This document shows positions 30,501-41,372 of a DNA stretch of 64,000 bases, in pieces. Every line of letters begins with the position of its first letter. Position 1 is the first letter of the stretch. Position numbers and translations under genes: made by a program. Origin of the DNA: Mesostigma viride (Eukaryota > Streptophyta > Mesostigmatophyceae > Mesostigmatales > Mesostigmataceae); assembly GCA_009746045.1 (NCBI GenBank), contig RPFO01000015.1:968529-1032528 (forward strand). The letters are read 5' to 3'. Under the pieces are notes generated by a model. It ran no database searches and had not been told where the DNA came from. It was given only the letters and a program-made list of their open reading frames with translations.

Positions 30501-31501
30501 CCTGAAAAATGCGGTCGCTCAATGAAGGTGCACCACGCCGTCTTCTTCCAGGTACAGGGCAACGCAGAGACCTGGTTGTCCTACCGGACCACGGAGTCCC
30601 AAAAGACGCCGTGGCAGCCCGCGGGGACTCGACAGGAAGGCGCGCCACGGTGCGGGAAGGCGATGGCACAGCCTTACAAGTTTGATGCGGAGGGGCGGCT
30701 GCTGTTTGGCGTCCGACTTGTGGATCCAGACCGCATTCCGATGTTGCAGGACACCCCAGCCTTCGCACCATTGAACATGGAGTTTCTGGGGAAGGAGCTG
30801 GAGTCGATCAAAACAAGGGTCGAGAAGTTGCCCCATATGCATGGCATCTGGCAGTGGTACTTTCCGCCCGACACCATCAAGCCAAACGAGGCCTTTTTCG
30901 CAAAAGTCCCACATGCCCCTGAGGAGGTGCCTGAGGAGTGGCGCCCTTTGCCGTGGCCATCTCGCGCGGACATCTCCGCCCTGCGTGAGCACGATGCAGC
31001 GCCTGCACCACCACCGACGCAAGAAGAGCACTTCATGGCGTTGGTCGACGCAGAGGCGGTGCGCGTCACCCCGCTGGTAGACCGAGTTCGTCATGATGGC
31101 CACACACAGCAGGAATGGGCGGCTGAAGACAGGGCCATGACAGCCAAGGTCGCTTACTTGAAGCGCATGCAAGGCGTTGAGAAAGGCTCCGCTGTTCTAT
31201 ACTGGCACCCTTCAGCTGGTATTCTCTGCAACTCGAAGCTCACGTGGACTCCAGTCCTCTTTGGCATCATCAAGGAGGTGGTTGCGAAGGAGGATGGCGG
31301 CCAACCTTCTATTGAGCTCTTTGTATACCGCGCTAAGCATTTGCGTGACACGTGGCACCCGTGGAACCCAGACATTGCGCAATGGCCCCATCCGCCAACC
31401 ACTGCGGCGCACACGGTGATCATCACCGCGTCAGACCTCGTCTTGACACAAGTGGTGGGCAAGCGAGGTCAGCCGCCCCATGCAGTCTCCTTGGGTGCGA
31501 A
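30501..31501 (+). pseudogene. Transposase gene of T, segment after the minisatellite
   Basis: In a different frame from the core, coding resumes with VHHAVFFQVQGNAETWLSYRTTE and continues for about 330 residues through FLGKELESIKTRVEKLPHMHG and KGSAVLYWHPSAGILCNSKL, then IELFVYRAKHLRDTWHPWNP. No family is recognised. Composition is that of an ordinary globular protein, which suggests one continuous gene whose frame was broken by minisatellite length changes. It shifts frame again near 31495. Confidence 0.55.
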
Positions 31502-32056
31502 CAAATGCTCACCAAGGAGTGCCTAAAGGCGCTGAAGGAGGTGCCCTATGACGCGGAACACCCGGTCGTGAAGTGGCAAGATGCTGAATGCTCGAAGGGC
31601 ATCGTCGGCATGGCGAAGGCATGCTGGGAAGGCATAACGCTGCAGGTCAAGAGTGGCAGCCGCAACCTCGTAGGGCAAGTCGTGTGTCATTGGGCGTCGG
31701 AGCGTGTGACATCCGCGGACGGTCGCACCGAAAGCCGGGACGGCAGGTACCATGGTCGTGTCGCTGTTGTCGACACGCAAAACGACATGGTAGCCATGTA
31801 CTGGGGTGCCCGTTGGGAGGAGGACGCGGTTTCTTGCGTGCCTCTCCACGAGCTGGAGGCACAGATCTGCGGGTGCCCCGGTGTGGTCGTCCCTGCGTTG
31901 CAAGCGCCGGATATCACCCTGGCCGAGGCTCGATTGCGCGAGATGGTTCCACCCAGCGACGATGTGGCGGAGAACAACAACGCAGGCGCCTCCCGGCGTC
32001 GGAAGCGAGCGTTCATCCTTGCCGATGACGATGACGACGACGACGACGACTGCTGA
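31502..32056 (+). pseudogene. Transposase gene of T, C-terminal segment
   Basis: Frame from about 31500 to the stop at 32056: CEQMLTKECLKALKEVPYD..., a globular domain, then a basic patch (SRRRKRAFILA) and a terminal run of nine Asp before a final Cys. The Asp run is encoded by GAC/GAT repeats. Join to the preceding segment is by a one-base shift. Confidence 0.55.
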
Positions 32057-33220
32057 AGCGCGAGCAGCGTTGTTGTCATTGAGCTGCTCATGTGCTGCTG
32101 CTGCTGCTGCTGCTGTGCTGCCATGCTACTGTTGCTGCATTGCTGCCGTGCTGCTGTTGTGCTGTTGTGCTGATGTGTTGCTGCATTGCTGCCGTGCCGC
32201 TGATGTATTGCTGTCGTGCTGCTGCCGTGCTGCTGTGTTGATGCACTGCTGCATTGCGGCCGTGCTGCTGAGCTACAGTTGTGCTGCTGCTGTGATACGG
32301 TCATGCTGCTGCTGTGTTGCTGGGCTGATGTGTTGTTGCATTGATGTAGTGGCTATTGTTCCGCTACTACAATTTGCTACTGATGCCGTTGCTGGTGCTT
32401 TGTTGCATGTCAGTGCCCGCTATGTTCACACCACTGTTGCCGCGGTTGGTATCGCGTGATTTCCACCGGTTGTGCGTTGACATGTGTTACTCATGCATTT
32501 CCCCCTATATTTGGTAGCACGCGGTTTCGCGTTAGTTAGGTGCAGACAGCTGCATGTAGACAAACATCTTGTTTAATTAAGTCCGTCAATTAACTGTTCT
32601 TGACACATCATGGTCCAAGTCGACCGACCTGTAGGGACCAGTAAAGCAATTGTCTAGGAGAAAGAGCTCGCTGCAGAAGCCGCGTGGCAGCCGTGGCTGT
32701 ACCTGTAGTACGACCTGCATACATATGGATACTGTATTTGGATACTGGGTTGTTGATCAATTCTGGTTTTAATTTATTTAGTGTACCTGGTGTTGGCATG
32801 CCAACTCAGTGCTAAACTACGTGATGCACAATGATGCAACTTGATGCTATAGTGACGTGCCACGATGTAACTTTATTAACTTCACCATTAGTCATGGGGT
32901 CAATAGGATTGCTCATTATGCCATGTTAACATGAACCATGGGTTACGTAATAGTGAAAACAGTAATCATGATGCTCCACTTGAAGTCTCCAACATGGTCA
33001 TGTTTGGAATTTTATTGATCATATTTACAATATATGAAAAGAGACAACAAACGTGGAAGCATGGCACGCCGAGGCCGATAATATATGTGTGAAATATGAA
33101 AAGAGACGACATCTTTGGCAAGCATGATCATATCATGCTTGCCAAACATATGAATGATATTGACCATGTCCAGAAACCATGTTTGCCAATGGTGCATTTA
33201 GGATACATTTGAAGCCGTGC
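32057..33220 (+). other. Right untranslated arm of T
   Basis: CTG/TGCTG-type low complexity (32085-32340), then AT-rich non-coding DNA. A perfect inverted repeat TTTGGCAAGCATGATC / GATCATGCTTGCCAAA type (about 33114-33147) and extra copies of GGATACATTT near 33200 lie close to the end. Confidence 0.55.
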
Positions 33221-33249
33221 AAATGTATCCTAATCCGGTAAAACCACCC
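33221..33249 (+). repeat. Right TIR of T
   Basis: Exact reverse complement of 20695-20723, followed by the TSD CAT. Confidence 0.88.
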
Positions 33250-33897
33250 CATATTCCTTTAGTTCAGATCGCAATTCATCATTGGACATTAATACTTCAG
33301 GTATAGGTCTTACAGGAGGATCAACAGGTGTAGGAGGAGTAATATCTACCAAGGATAAATTTTCTACTCTATAATGACGTTCCGGTACCCAGTAAGAGCT
33401 ATCTGGAAACCAGATGACCATGGTATCATAATTAATAGTAATCTTACTATCCTGGTGCCAATCTAATCCTAGTAATACATCAGCGGTAGTGATAGGGCCT
33501 ATAGTGGCCGTCAGGTTGACAGTACGTCCTTGTATGACCAGGGGAAGGGACACCGTACCCGGGGAATGACTGGTGCGACCGTCAGCATAATGGACAGTGA
33601 CAGGCTTGGTGTGAGGGATAGGGACTAGTCCTAAACGCCTAACTAGGGCCTTGCTCACAAAGGAGCTAGCCGCACCGCTATCCACTAACACAGAGACATT
33701 CAAAAGTTCATCAGCATGCAAGAAGGGGTCTACAACAGTGTGGGGAACGGTTAAGCCACCATTCAAAAACATAAGAGGACGGACACGTAGTGGTAGGGAT
33801 GATTCAGCTCCTACAGAAGTTATAAAAACAGGCAGGCAAAAATGATTATCTGGGGTACTATCTAAGGACCTGTCCAGGTTACCCCCGGCTGACAGGC
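33250..33897 (-). pseudogene. Aspartic protease of gypsy E
   Basis: Minus-strand frame with VSVLVDSGAASSFVSKALVRRLGL (catalytic DSG), VHYADGRTSHSPG and the closing ADVLLGLDWH motif, the usual gypsy retropepsin set. The equivalent protein in gypsy D has DTG. Downstream linker ...NDELRSELKEYG is cut by the TIR element T and continues after 20694 and beyond the B and N1 insertions into RT. The link to gag on its right passes through a frame change near 33800-33900. Confidence 0.85.
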
Positions 33898-34313
33898 CTA
33901 CTGTTCCCCCTCCCCCCCCAAATCCATAGGGACTAACCCCGAAGAAGACCCTGGCGAAAAAGCCACTGCTGGAGGGTCACGAGGGAGCGAAGAGGGTGCA
34001 GGAGCCTGATTATCATAGGGGAACCCTGAGGGTCCTGTCTGCACAGCATTCAGCCTCCTAGGCCCGGTAGCTGAGGGAATGCGTCCTGGAGTGGGACGAA
34101 TAGGAGCACGCTGAGGGGTACGAGGAGGGCGAGCACCGGGATGAGGGGGAGCACCCGAAAGGAACTTGGGGCACTCACGTTTAAGATGACCTACTTCCTT
34201 ACAATGATAGCATGTGATATGGGAGACATCCAGAGCCGAAAGGTCAGTAACACAAATGTCTAATTCTTCTACATAGGAGTTCTCCTCCTCAGGGGTAAGG
34301 CTAATGTTATTAA
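33898..34313 (-). pseudogene. Gag C-terminus of gypsy E (zinc knuckle)
   Basis: Minus-strand frame with a CCHC knuckle CYHCKEVGHLKREC followed by a Pro/Arg-rich tail. It is separated from the capsid part by the foldback element; removing that gives a continuous RINNISLTPEEE join. Confidence 0.85.
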
Positions 34314-34966
34314 GGGGACTCGTCACCAAAACACCAAAAATTCAATAAAAATTCAAAACTCGCATTAAACCTATGCAAACAGTGCCCAAAAGTGATTGGG
34401 GACACAAAGTAGCATTTATGACGATTTGTCGTGCACTTACTAGGGGTATGTCGCCTGGCATGTGGCTAAAAATAGCACAAGACGCTAAACCGTTCTTGCC
34501 GCCCAACGGTCAATAGGAGCATCTGTTTGACCTGCCCATACATTCCAAACGAGTTCCCCCTCTCCTCGACCGTTTGAGCTACTAACATGGGTCGGCGGGG
34601 CAGGTTTGTGAGAGTTATTAATTTTCCCGCCAAAATACGGTCTTTTTTCGCGGGAAAATTAATAACTCTCACAAACCTGACCCGCTGAACCATGTTAGTA
34701 ACTCAAACGGTCGAGGAGAGGGGGAACTTGTTTGGAATGTATGGGCAGGTCAATCAGATGCTCCTATTGACCGTGGCGTGGCAAAAACGGTTTAGCGTCT
34801 TGTGCTATTTTTAGCCAAATGCCGGGGGTAATTCCCCAAGTAAGTGCACGACAAATCGTCATAAATGCTACTTTGGGTCCCCAAACCCATTTGGGCATTG
34901 TTCGCATAGGTTTAATGTGAGTTTTGAATTTTTATTGATTTTTTGGTGTTTTGGTGACGAGTCCCC
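34314..34966. mobile_element. Foldback/MITE element at a TTAA site in gag
   Basis: 653 bp forming a near-complete inverted repeat: each half of about 315 bp is the reverse complement of the other around a small centre near 34640. Ends are GGGGACTCGTCACCAAAAC and its complement. Flanking TTAA (34310-34313 and 34967-34970) is the target duplication; removal restores the gag frame. Non-coding; frames inside are by-products. Confidence 0.9.
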
Positions 34967-34970
34967 TTAA

Positions 34971-36279
34971 TACGGGAACGGGTAGGAAGAGAAGGGGTGG
35001 TAAAGAAATCTGCTACTCGTAAGAGATGCTGGCGCACATGCTTGAGGGGTAGATCAGTAAAACGGTAGGCAGAGAACTGGCGCTTTACCTCACGTAACAA
35101 GGGTCTACTGAGGCCTTGTAGGAAACGAGCACGTACTTCTGCGCCCGACAAATCCCTAATTCGTACCATCTGAGCATCCAATTCTTTCATATATTCCCTA
35201 AACGGCTTAGTACCCTGCTGCAAGGTACCAAAGGCTAATCTATCCTGCCAATCTGCATCAGGAGGAACTAAATGGCTCTCTAATCGCTACTGAGACAATT
35301 CTGCTACTGAGTTAGGGTAGGCATGAGAGGCCAAGGATTCACACTGAATGAGGTTAGCAAGCTCAGGGGTAATACAGGTAGTAAGATAGTGAGGGACTAA
35401 TACAGCATCAGGGAGACGCCATCTATTATGATTTTGCCACGACTCTGTGTTCTGGGTAAGCAACATAATCAAAGTGAAAAACTGTTGAGGGGTAGACTTG
35501 ACATCCAACTTGGGAAGGTTAGCAAAGAGGGGAAGAGCAGGGGGCTTAGGAGGATGGGAAGGATCAGATTTACCCATAGGACCACTGTCTTCCACTGCTA
35601 CATACGAGGGATAGAAAGAAGGAAGAGGAAAGGTTTTGGATAGGGGTCTAGAAGGGGCCACCGTTTCAGGATGGTGCCCATAGGAGAAGGGAACAGTATA
35701 TTGTTCACGAAGGGAGGAGTAGGCAAAATGATCATAATTTCTGTCATCTAGAGGCATGGTGCTGAAATCACTATTAACTTCTAACTCAGCCACACGGGTA
35801 GGGACCTGGGCAGCCTCGTAGGCCGTGTCAGGGTAGGACCAAGAAGCAGGAGGATAAAATGGAACTGCACTAGGGCGACCAGAAGGGCCGACAGGGGCAG
35901 AGGTACGACCCGTGTTATGAGCAGGGATGGAAGGCACAGGGTGAGGAGGAGGCCTAGAAGCATTGTCAGGGAGTGAGGACCTAGTTGAGGGTTGGACCAA
36001 GGTTGCAGGAGGGGCAGGGGCCTGGTTCAGGGTAAAAGAGGCGTCATCACTAAATCTGACACGTTGTTCAAAGGTAGGTGGGGTAAGAGTGGGACGACGG
36101 CGACCACCAGTAGTAGGAGAAGGAGGTGAGGTACGCAAGTTACCTTGAGGAGTGAGATGGTGCACCGTTTCCAAGGAGTCCCGTCGGTTACCACGAGTAT
36201 TGTTATTATTAGTAGTGTTATTAGTATTATTTGTATTATTGGTAGGTATAGGCGACATATCTTCACCCACTGGATCCAT
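34971..36279 (-). pseudogene. Gag (matrix/capsid part) of gypsy E
   Basis: ATG at 36279. An Asn/Thr-rich N-terminus and a long Pro-rich linker lead to a capsid region (PKLDVKSTPQQFFTLIMLL... CESLASHAYPNSVAEL). A single in-frame TAG at 35284-35286 interrupts it, after which the same frame goes on through LQQGTKPFREYMKELDAQM and FLQGLSRPLLREVKRQF. The capsid part aligns with gypsy D gag (CESVASRLYPRTVEEL; LRQGT...FREF...). Confidence 0.85.
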
Positions 36280-36320
36280 GTTTAATTAATTAAAAGGAAA
36301 AGCAATGAAAATTGTCTTAA

Positions 36321-38016
36321 CCCCTAAATGGTCTTGCTGCCGATTTTCCGCCAAAAATCGAGTTCCAGCCGATGCATCGGCCCCTTCTCGGGGGACCAGA
36401 TGCCGCGAAATCTATTGAGAATTAGGAAACGTTTAGCTAAGAAGATCGAAAGTTTATAAAATTCTTCACAGCATGGTACTACGGTTTGCATACTTTTGAC
36501 AAAGTTATAGAGGTGTTCTGGCCGGTCAAAGTACAAGGGGTCAGGGTACTTTTTCACGTACAACGTGCATTCCGGAAAACGACGACCTGGCCATGGCGGC
36601 TTGCGCCCACGCATGGCATTTACGTTTGCGTTCGAATTTTCTGGCAAAACTTAGGATATTGATTTTAAACGTCCTAAAGATCATACAGGCCAATTTTTTG
36701 TTCGCGGGAATGCCATTTGATAGGTGTCGGCAGCGTTCTTGCTGGAAAAAACTGCGATCAGGCCGGACGATAGAAACGTTGACAGCAATACCTTTCCGGC
36801 GTATTTTAAAGGATATATTGGTTTCTTTGTACTTTTTTTGATACATAGTAGTCGTAAACGTGCAAGGGTGGCCAGAAATCGCCGAATCCAGCAACCATGC
36901 TGCACAGCTTTGCATGGTGTGCCGAAATGCGCCATTTTGCGGCCACCGCCTGGGCCAAGGTAACGCCATCCATGCCTGGTAAAGCTTAAGCATCGTTTTC
37001 CTATCGATGTTTGACGTTTATATATACGTTCTAGCTTGTGTAGCACATTCTTTTTGCACTATTCATGCTCTTTCTTGACCCTGGCCTGGCCCCTTTCAAA
37101 TACACCCTTATTAGATGCTTCCCTCAGTCAGTTGACCTGCCACAGGGTGATGGTGATAAGTTTTAGAGGCTGTATGGGTTTGAATACCTCCATATATGTT
37201 TGTTATACATTTCCCATACACATATTGCATGAGTGTGAGGCAGTTGGCTGGTCTCTGTGGCATCATCAAGCACGTAACTGGTGAGTAAAAGCTTCCCATT
37301 GACAGCATGTGCCACCAGGTGTGCTGGCCATCACCTGGCAAGCTATAGCAGCTTAGGCCTAGTTTATCCTTGCTAGGGCAGGCTGAAATAGGCTCAACAC
37401 CACTAGTTTGTTGGTGGCTGCCTCCTAGAATGCATGCCTTGCGTAGGGTGTCCGTACCACGTTACCTACGTGCATGGACAAGGTGGCGCCTGCACATAGG
37501 TTCCATGTAAGGGCAGTGTGATGATGCACTTATGTTTCCCCATCATTGTGGAAGGGAAATGTATTGTTTGGCGGCATGGTTGGTGGCCATATTAGGAGGT
37601 AGTATGCCCACCCCTACTCCCTTGGTTGCTTTTTACGAACGGTACCCCTATGGGCTGTACTGGGTGTAACTGCTGGTATACCCACCCAAATGATGACCCC
37701 AATGGCTCAAACTGTTCAGCAACTAATTGTTTATCATCCCTGAAGTGGTAGGTGCCTAGGTCTTATAACATAATTCAAAATGCACATTCTACCAAAAATG
37801 AAAACGCGCGTCTTGACCCCCCTTACTTTGACGGCATTTAAACATGACCTACCCTGCATATATGTGAGGTTGTGATATACCAACCCGAAGGGCAACTCAT
37901 GAACATGCTTGGCCCTCAAGGACAGCCATTGGATATGGGTAGGTTGGATGGCATCTGGTTTGCAAAATTGTGAAGATCCAGCCGATTTATCGGCAGGATC
38001 TCAGACCATTTAGGGG
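36321..38016. mobile_element. TTAA-site non-autonomous DNA element pB1
   Basis: 1,696 bp with inverted ends CCCCTAAATGGTCT / AGACCATTTAGGGG, flanked by TTAA on both sides (36317-36320 and 38017-38020). TTAA targets with C-run ends are characteristic of piggyBac-type transposons. Subterminal GCCGATNNATCGGC hairpins are found near both ends (36368-36381 and 37981-37994). No transposase is encoded. Its 36500-36990 region is homologous, in reverse orientation, to 48790-49300 inside pB2. It separates the viroplasmin-like ORF from gag in gypsy E. Confidence 0.85.
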
Positions 38017-38101
38017 TTAAGAAAAGGATAGGAACCTAAATTGGAGCAGGGAAAGCAAAAGGAAAAACCTTGAATGTCCTAAGGAAGGAAAACAAATAAA
38101 A

Positions 38102-38494
38102 TCAATCCTTTTTAACCACAGTAATGGATAGGGAACCAAACTCTAAGGTGAGAGGAGTATCTGAACTAGATGAGGATGCAGCACGTCTAGGGGGAGAGGA
38201 AGGAGGGGTAGCAAAGACAAGGGATTCCACGGGAGGACGACCATGAGGAATAGAGCGTACATGTAGGCCTAAATCTGATTCACTATGGTCTATAAGGAAC
38301 TGCTGAGCTTCTTCAAAGGTCACAAATTTCTTATACCTAACTACGTTATATATACGGTTCTGAACTATCTTCCTAGCGTCGGACCAAGAAAGGAAAATGG
38401 CGGACCATTGAGGCGTAATCACTACGTAATATTTAGCTAAGCTATTATCGCTGGAAGAATGGGAAGGAGCAGTAAAAGCACGCCGCTGGCTCAT
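38102..38494 (-). CDS. Pre-gag ORF of gypsy E, RNase HI N-terminal (viroplasmin-like) domain
   Basis: ATG at 38494; 130 residues, intact. The core LAKYYVVITPQW.AIFLSW.DAR...RIYNVVRYKKF.TFEEAQQFL has the YYVV...G/IF.SW..C/A......Y.KF.T.EEA..FL pattern of the small RNase HI N-terminal (caulimovirus-viroplasmin-like) fold, which binds RNA/DNA hybrids or dsRNA in known proteins. The rest is a Ser/Pro-rich tail. Gypsy D carries a homologue in the same place (41373-41795). The loop corresponding to the usual G-x-x-x-G-I segment is partly altered in E but present in D (GKVGIFYSW). A role in handling the RNA-DNA intermediate is inference. Confidence 0.7.
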   Translation of the reverse strand: MSQRRAFTAPSHSSSDNSLAKYYVVITPQWSAIFLSWSDARKIVQNRIYNVVRYKKFVTFEEAQQFLIDHSESDLGLHVRSIPHGRPPVESLVFATPPSSPPRRAASSSSSDTPLTLEFGSLSITVVKKD

Positions 38495-39013
38495 GGTAAC
38501 GCACCTGGTGGTTCTTGTGACGTCACGCTAGGAGTAGAAGGAGTAGGCGACTTAGCTGGGTTATCTGGAGCACCGAAAGCAGCACGAGGGCGGCAATAGT
38601 CCAGCGCTCGTCCTAAAATCAGCGACCCAGTATCTCTGCGGGTGCGGCCGTCTAATTAACAGCAGCACGAAGGAAAAGGTGTAGTCTACCACGACGCTAA
38701 TCGTCTCACTATTGCCGAACCGAACAATTATCCTCTATCTACGACAGGAAGCAACCATACGCAGGAAAACAAAGCGAGGGAAAGGATCTATCTATAAAAG
38801 GATTTTTCCGCTGCGAGCAGGTCTAGCGTCTAGGCAGAGCGTGTCCCGAACCGGGCAGCACTACTCTCGATCCCAGCTTGAAGGCGACCCGCCCATTACC
38901 TGTCAAGTAGGTGTCGTCTTCGTTTCCCTGGACGCGGAAGGGTTGTTGCAAAGGCGTATGTGACAAGGGATCGTCGTCTCGCTCTCTACCTACGAAAGTT
39001 CCTCCGGAACCAT
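38495..39013 (-). other. Leader of gypsy E with primer-binding site
   Basis: Between the 5' LTR and the first ORF. The minus strand reads TGGTTCCGGAGGAAC (38998-39012) one base after the LTR, the expected position and TGG start of a tRNA primer-binding site. No other gene is supported. Confidence 0.65.
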
Positions 39014-39572
39014 TGTTACGTCCTAAACTTCTACCACCACCGGCTCTACCTCTACCCGGCCTAACGCTACCTAAACTAGTCAGACCACCTCTACCTAATC
39101 CCCTAGCGAAAGACGAACGAGACGATCCAGATCTCAATGCATTTACGTATGTATTACTATAATACGCCATAAGCCATTTACACAAACCCGTTTACTCCAG
39201 GAATAGAGGAAGGAAACACAACTACACTGCCGTGACCCAAGCTAATATGTGTTAATTCATTTAACACACGCCGAGTGCCAACACGAGGGGTAGAACGTGC
39301 ATAAATGATCACCAACGGTCCAGCATGCTCGGGCCGACCTGGCCCTCGCCTACAAATGTACAGATGCACGCTGGTCCACTACATTCTGCCCGAAGGATAA
39401 GGACCACTAGTAAAGTACGCGGCGCGACGCCAAAAGCATCCAATGCACCACAGTACTGACAGTTACGAGGACAACAGTGTCCCAGTACAAACTACACGTA
39501 AACCTAGGAACGACCGAGGCAAGGGACCTAATTTACGTCCGTAACTACAACGAATTGTTACGCGACGTAACA
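39014..39572 (-). repeat. 5' LTR of gypsy E
   Basis: 559 bp, TGTTACG...CGTAACA ends, homologous to 4484-5034. Confidence 0.85.
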
Positions 39573-39662
39573 GTACGTGGTCTCCTTCATCACTACTATC
39601 CTTGTGTACCATCTGCCTCCATATTACAGAAACAACCAGGAGGCTGCCCTGGTGTGAGCCCG

Positions 39663-39995
39663 TCACCGGTCTAGGGTAGCACATGTCCATGCCGAGTCGA
39701 TCACGAAAAGTTCACGGGTGGCGGCCCTGCCGCGCGCGGCCTGGGGCGCGCCAGGTGAGGACATAACGCCCAGGCTGGGCGGGCTTGCAGTGTTTGTGCC
39801 AGCTAGTCTATCTGATGAGTCTACCTGATCTGTGCGGGCCAGGTGCCCGGCTAGGCCCAGGCGCCTGTGCCTAAGAATGTGGGCAACATAGGGCAAATCA
39901 GCGTACAAATCCTCATTACTAATGTGCAACCCAAAGGGGATGTTAAGGCCCTTGCGCAGCATCTTGTGACGTCGCCATCGAGTCGTTGCTCCAGC
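39663..39995 (-). pseudogene. LINE RT C-terminal fragment (downstream piece)
   Basis: Minus-strand frame LRKGLNIPFGLHISNEDLYADL... HRRLGLAGHLARTD, a pattern typical of the C-terminal end of non-LTR (LINE) pol. It is the continuation of 58085-58485: deleting gypsy D and one CCAGC copy joins ...ETWTLTQELEQRL... to this part, with a one-base shift near 39967. Ends at a stop at 39663. Confidence 0.75.
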
Positions 39996-40661
39996 TGTTA
40001 CGGCCCAGACCTTTGTATGGGCGTAACAATGCCTTCAATAAATAAGTCGAAAGTCATTTGTTATTCGTTTGGGACTTTCGATAGCTCGCTTTCATAGTCC
40101 GCCGGACTTTAGGACTCAATTCGGGACTTATTTGGGAATTTGTCCTAAGTTCGGGACTTTGTGTGTTTATTTGGCACTTTGTGTGTTCCGGACCAGTTAT
40201 TTTGGGCCTAGCCAGAAGTACGAGATCTTCTAGGGGCCGGGCCGGCCCTAGACGTCATACAGAACCTATTGGGGCTTGACGGCAGTATCTGGAAGATCGG
40301 CGCGCATGTCGGCGCGCCTGCACACCAACTTGCCAGCTTGGTAGCGCAGCTAGGTGAAATTGGTCTGTGGACGATGGACTCTCCTCTTTGGTTTGATGAT
40401 TAATGAAACGAGTGTTGACGACTCTCTCAGACCAAGGGGCACTAATCCGGATGTCATTTGCCTCATGACATGCCGTGTTATATAGCTAGATTAATTAATC
40501 ATGCTATAAGGCCTAGCTGAGGATAAACCGCTGCTCAGTTAGTCAATTTACTGCGATCTTTGCTTGCTATCGCGGTACGCGGATGCGCGGCTATGCCGGC
40601 TTATTAAACTGCACCTTATACTAGATTAGATCTTTCGCACCGTCCGGCTCGGGACGTAACA
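39996..40661 (+). repeat. 5' LTR of gypsy D
   Basis: 666 bp. Contains an AATAAATAA stretch near 40036, a candidate polyadenylation signal; the same stretch occurs in the 3' copy. Confidence 0.92.
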
Positions 40662-41372
40662 CTGGATCGGAGGTAGTTCTAGAGGTTTTCCACAGGTGCT
40701 CGCGAAGAGCCCTTGTGTTTAAGCCGCTAGGTGCATTCTTAATAGCGCAGGGCCTGCGCAGGACCGGCCCAATATTTAGTGAGATAGAAAGCCGAGTTCG
40801 ACCCGCCAGCCTGGGCAGCTGGCTGTGGTGAAAGGCGGCATCGTCTAGCTGAAAGGGCGGTCATAGTGTAGGGCTTAGAAGCATCACCTGTCGACTGGGC
40901 ACCGACGGGGAGCTCGGCTCTGCACCACTACAAGGAATCGGCGCCACAAGCCAGGGAGGAAAGTCGGCTGCGCAACGCCAAGGTACGTTTTGTCATGCAG
41001 TATGTGGTAGTAGCTTGCAGCCAACCGCCTTGCTCCGTCTCTCTTACCTGCACGCGTAGGTTGTGCGCCCATCCTTGTTGTTTTGTTTGTGAATTTGTCG
41101 TTTCTGTGACGTATTGTGACTAGCGTCCTGGCTGCGAAAGCTGTGGGCGCTGGTAGGGTGGTTTCCGTGGCTTCGTCCTTGCGAAAAGGCGGGCAGTTAT
41201 CACGGAGGCTACCCTCTTGTATGGAATTAGGGGCGCGAAGCTCCTGATTTCTGTGATAGTGATTAGATTAGAGCCAGTTGGCATCCCCCCCCTGTGACAG
41301 GTCACACACTAGAGGTAAAAAGGTTCCTTTCTCTTTTCTATCTCTGTCTGCTGGCAATAGACAACGTGTGTG
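40662..41372 (+). other. Leader of gypsy D with primer-binding site
   Basis: TGGATCGGAGGTAG starts two bases after the LTR and is the likely primer-binding site. No ORF is supported before 41373. Confidence 0.6.

Larger units (their letters stand above)
20695..33249 (+). mobile_element. Large TIR DNA transposon T with DUF7869-like transposase and poly-Gln partner
   Basis: Perfect 29-bp terminal inverted repeats (20695-20723 and 33221-33249) beginning GGGTGGTTTTACCGG. Flanking CAT on both sides (20692-20694 and 33250-33252) is a 3-bp TSD, and removing the element restores the gypsy E frame ...ELRSELKEYG / YLLCMF.... About 10.4 kb remain after subtracting nested N2. Two divergent genes face away from a repeat-rich centre: a poly-Gln protein leftward and a split transposase gene rightward. 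The ends and TSD length do not match a superfamily I can name with certainty. Confidence 0.82.
4484..39572 (-). mobile_element. Gypsy-like LTR retrotransposon E, minus strand, with six nested insertions
   Basis: Flanked by 551- and 559-bp LTRs beginning TGTTACG and ending CGTAACA. Reading right to left: primer-binding site, a viroplasmin-like ORF, gag with a zinc knuckle, aspartic protease, RT, RNase H, an extra ORF, polypurine tract, LTR. Once the insertions (A, N1, B, T, foldback, pB1) are removed, its own sequence is about 9 kb. The integrase is deleted, RNase H running straight into a Pro/Ala-rich segment, so it is not autonomous. Removing A, N1, B, T and the foldback rejoins coding frames, which shows they entered a once-continuous element. 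A TSD is unclear: GTGGT lies directly left, but on the right it follows four extra bases. Confidence 0.88.

Noticed and set aside
28658-30771. Very long Pro/Arg/Ala-rich frames on the minus strand and alternative plus frames across 29050-30560
   Set aside because: They exist because the GC-rich minisatellite has no A/T-rich stop codons in any frame; they carry no domain and simply repeat the array.
31687-32304. Gln/Ser/His-rich minus-strand frame at the end of transposon T
   Set aside because: Arises from the CTG-type low-complexity stretch and the complement of the transposase C-terminus.
4479-39581. GTGGT as the TSD of gypsy E
   Set aside because: Left GTGGT abuts the LTR but the right one follows four extra bases (GTAC), so the duplication is not convincing.
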